Assembly: GCA_026996935.1 (NCBI GenBank)
Contig: JALWJW010000096.1
Coordinates: forward strand, 1-6,104
Reading direction: 5' to 3'
Source: Hyphomicrobiales bacterium
GTDB lineage: Bacteria > Pseudomonadota > Alphaproteobacteria > Rhizobiales > Aestuariivirgaceae
DNA length: 6,104 nucleotides
In this document: piece after piece, positions 5,788 to 6,104 of the stretch
Layout: each line of letters begins with the position of its first letter
Numbering within the stretch: position 1 is the stretch's first letter
Made by a program: the position numbers and the translations under genes
The notes under the pieces: generated by a model
Database searches by the model: none
What the model was told of the DNA's origin: nothing
What the model saw: only the letters and a program-made list of their open reading frames with translations

Positions 5788-6104
5788 ATTGATTGATAAG
5801 TTCAGTGACAGCGCGCAGCCGCACGATGCCGTGATAAGCCCGCCCATCCAGATCACGCATGGCCGACCAGAACACTACATGCAGATTGACAAGGCGATGG
5901 TCTTGTAGTGTTAGATTTTGATCATCAAGCGCCTCGTCAATGGCCGCGATTATGGTTTGGATTTGTTTGCGGCCTTTATATTTTGACCAGCCGTGCAAGG
6001 TGACAATATGCTCATGACCGCTTGATGTTTGTGTATCCCAGTCACGGGTTTCAATCTCCCCCAATGTGACATAGGGAAATGGGGTTGATTGGGGTACATC
6101 ATCA
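5786..6104 (-). CDS. Tail terminator-like protein, DUF3168 (GTA gp8-like), 5' end outside window
   Basis: The frame is open to the right edge. 105 residues are visible, beginning DDVPQSTPFPYVTLGEIETR, where PFPYVTLG followed by RDWDTQTSSGHEHIVTLHGW is the DUF3168 hallmark. An internal TTG at 6064 lies inside this conserved region and is not the start. Family members are about 130-140 residues, so roughly 25-35 N-terminal residues are missing. Further family features are KGRKQIQTIIAAIDEAL (about 43-59) and the C-terminal RLRAVTEL. The RcGTA gp8 product caps the head-proximal end of the tail tube and completes the tail before head joining. Its TAG stop (5788-5786) is embedded in the gp9 ribosome binding site, suggesting coupled translation. 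Confidence 0.92.
   Translation of the reverse strand, partial: DDVPQSTPFPYVTLGEIETRDWDTQTSSGHEHIVTLHGWSKYKGRKQIQTIIAAIDEALDDQNLTLQDHRLVNLHVVFWSAMRDLDGRAYHGIVRLRAVTELINQ

Noticed and set aside
5786..6064. gp8 as a complete 92-residue protein starting at TTG 6064
   Set aside because: The conserved DUF3168 sequence PFPYVTLG lies upstream of and across that TTG and the frame is open to the window edge, so the gene is 5'-truncated by the window.

Overview
The window holds a single, tightly packed block of tail genes, all read on the minus strand. From right to left it matches the order of the tail half of the Rhodobacter capsulatus gene transfer agent (RcGTA): gp8 (tail terminator, DUF3168), gp9 (major tail/tube protein), gp10 (tail assembly chaperone), gp10.1 (TAC_6-type chaperone), gp11 (very short tape measure), gp12 (distal tail protein, DUF2460), gp13 (hub, DUF2163/BR0599), gp14 (NlpC/P60 cell-wall peptidase) and gp15 (large tail-tip 'megatron' with a TIM-barrel, glycoside-hydrolase-like domain). 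gp8 runs off the right edge and lacks its 5' end. gp15 runs off the left edge with 714 codons visible. The host is therefore most likely an alphaproteobacterium, where this cluster type is mostly found. Base composition by eye is near half G+C, well below typical Rhodobacter, which points to another lineage in the class. The window cannot show whether the element is a domesticated GTA or a related prophage, because capsid, terminase, lysis and integration genes would lie outside it.

Layout on the minus strand: gp8 (6104-5786), 11-nt gap, gp9 (5774-5361), 1-nt gap, gp10 (5359-4988), then the gp10.1 reading frame (open from 5009, first ATG 4949, stop 4761), 20-nt gap, gp11 (4740-4168), 11-nt gap, gp12 (4156-3506), 4-nt ATGA overlap, gp13 (3509-2616), overlap of 23 to 41 nt depending on the start chosen, gp14 (2656-2144), 1-nt TAATG overlap, gp15 (2144 to the edge). 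Intergenic gaps never exceed about 20 nt. I see no promoter, terminator, RNA gene, IS element, CRISPR array or attachment site, so this is the middle of one long operon.

The most notable signal is at the gp10/gp10.1 junction. The gp10 frame reaches the heptamer G GGA AAG, in the correct zero-frame phase for a -1 slip, just before its TAA stop. This is the same heptamer used by phage lambda for its G/GT chaperone frameshift. A 6-nt spacer and a possible stem-loop (7 bp plus 4 bp across a 3-nt bulge) follow. A -1 slip enters the gp10.1 frame and joins the two chaperone domains into a protein of about 199 residues. The gp10.1 frame already encodes the family-typical Phe-Pro-Trp motif upstream of its first ATG, in a stretch with no start codon, which independently favours the fusion.

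Together the genes build a short tail. gp9 polymerises into the tube around the gp11 ruler, helped by the gp10/gp10.1 chaperones. gp8 caps the head-proximal end. gp12, gp13 and gp15 form the tip, and gp14 opens the recipient cell wall.
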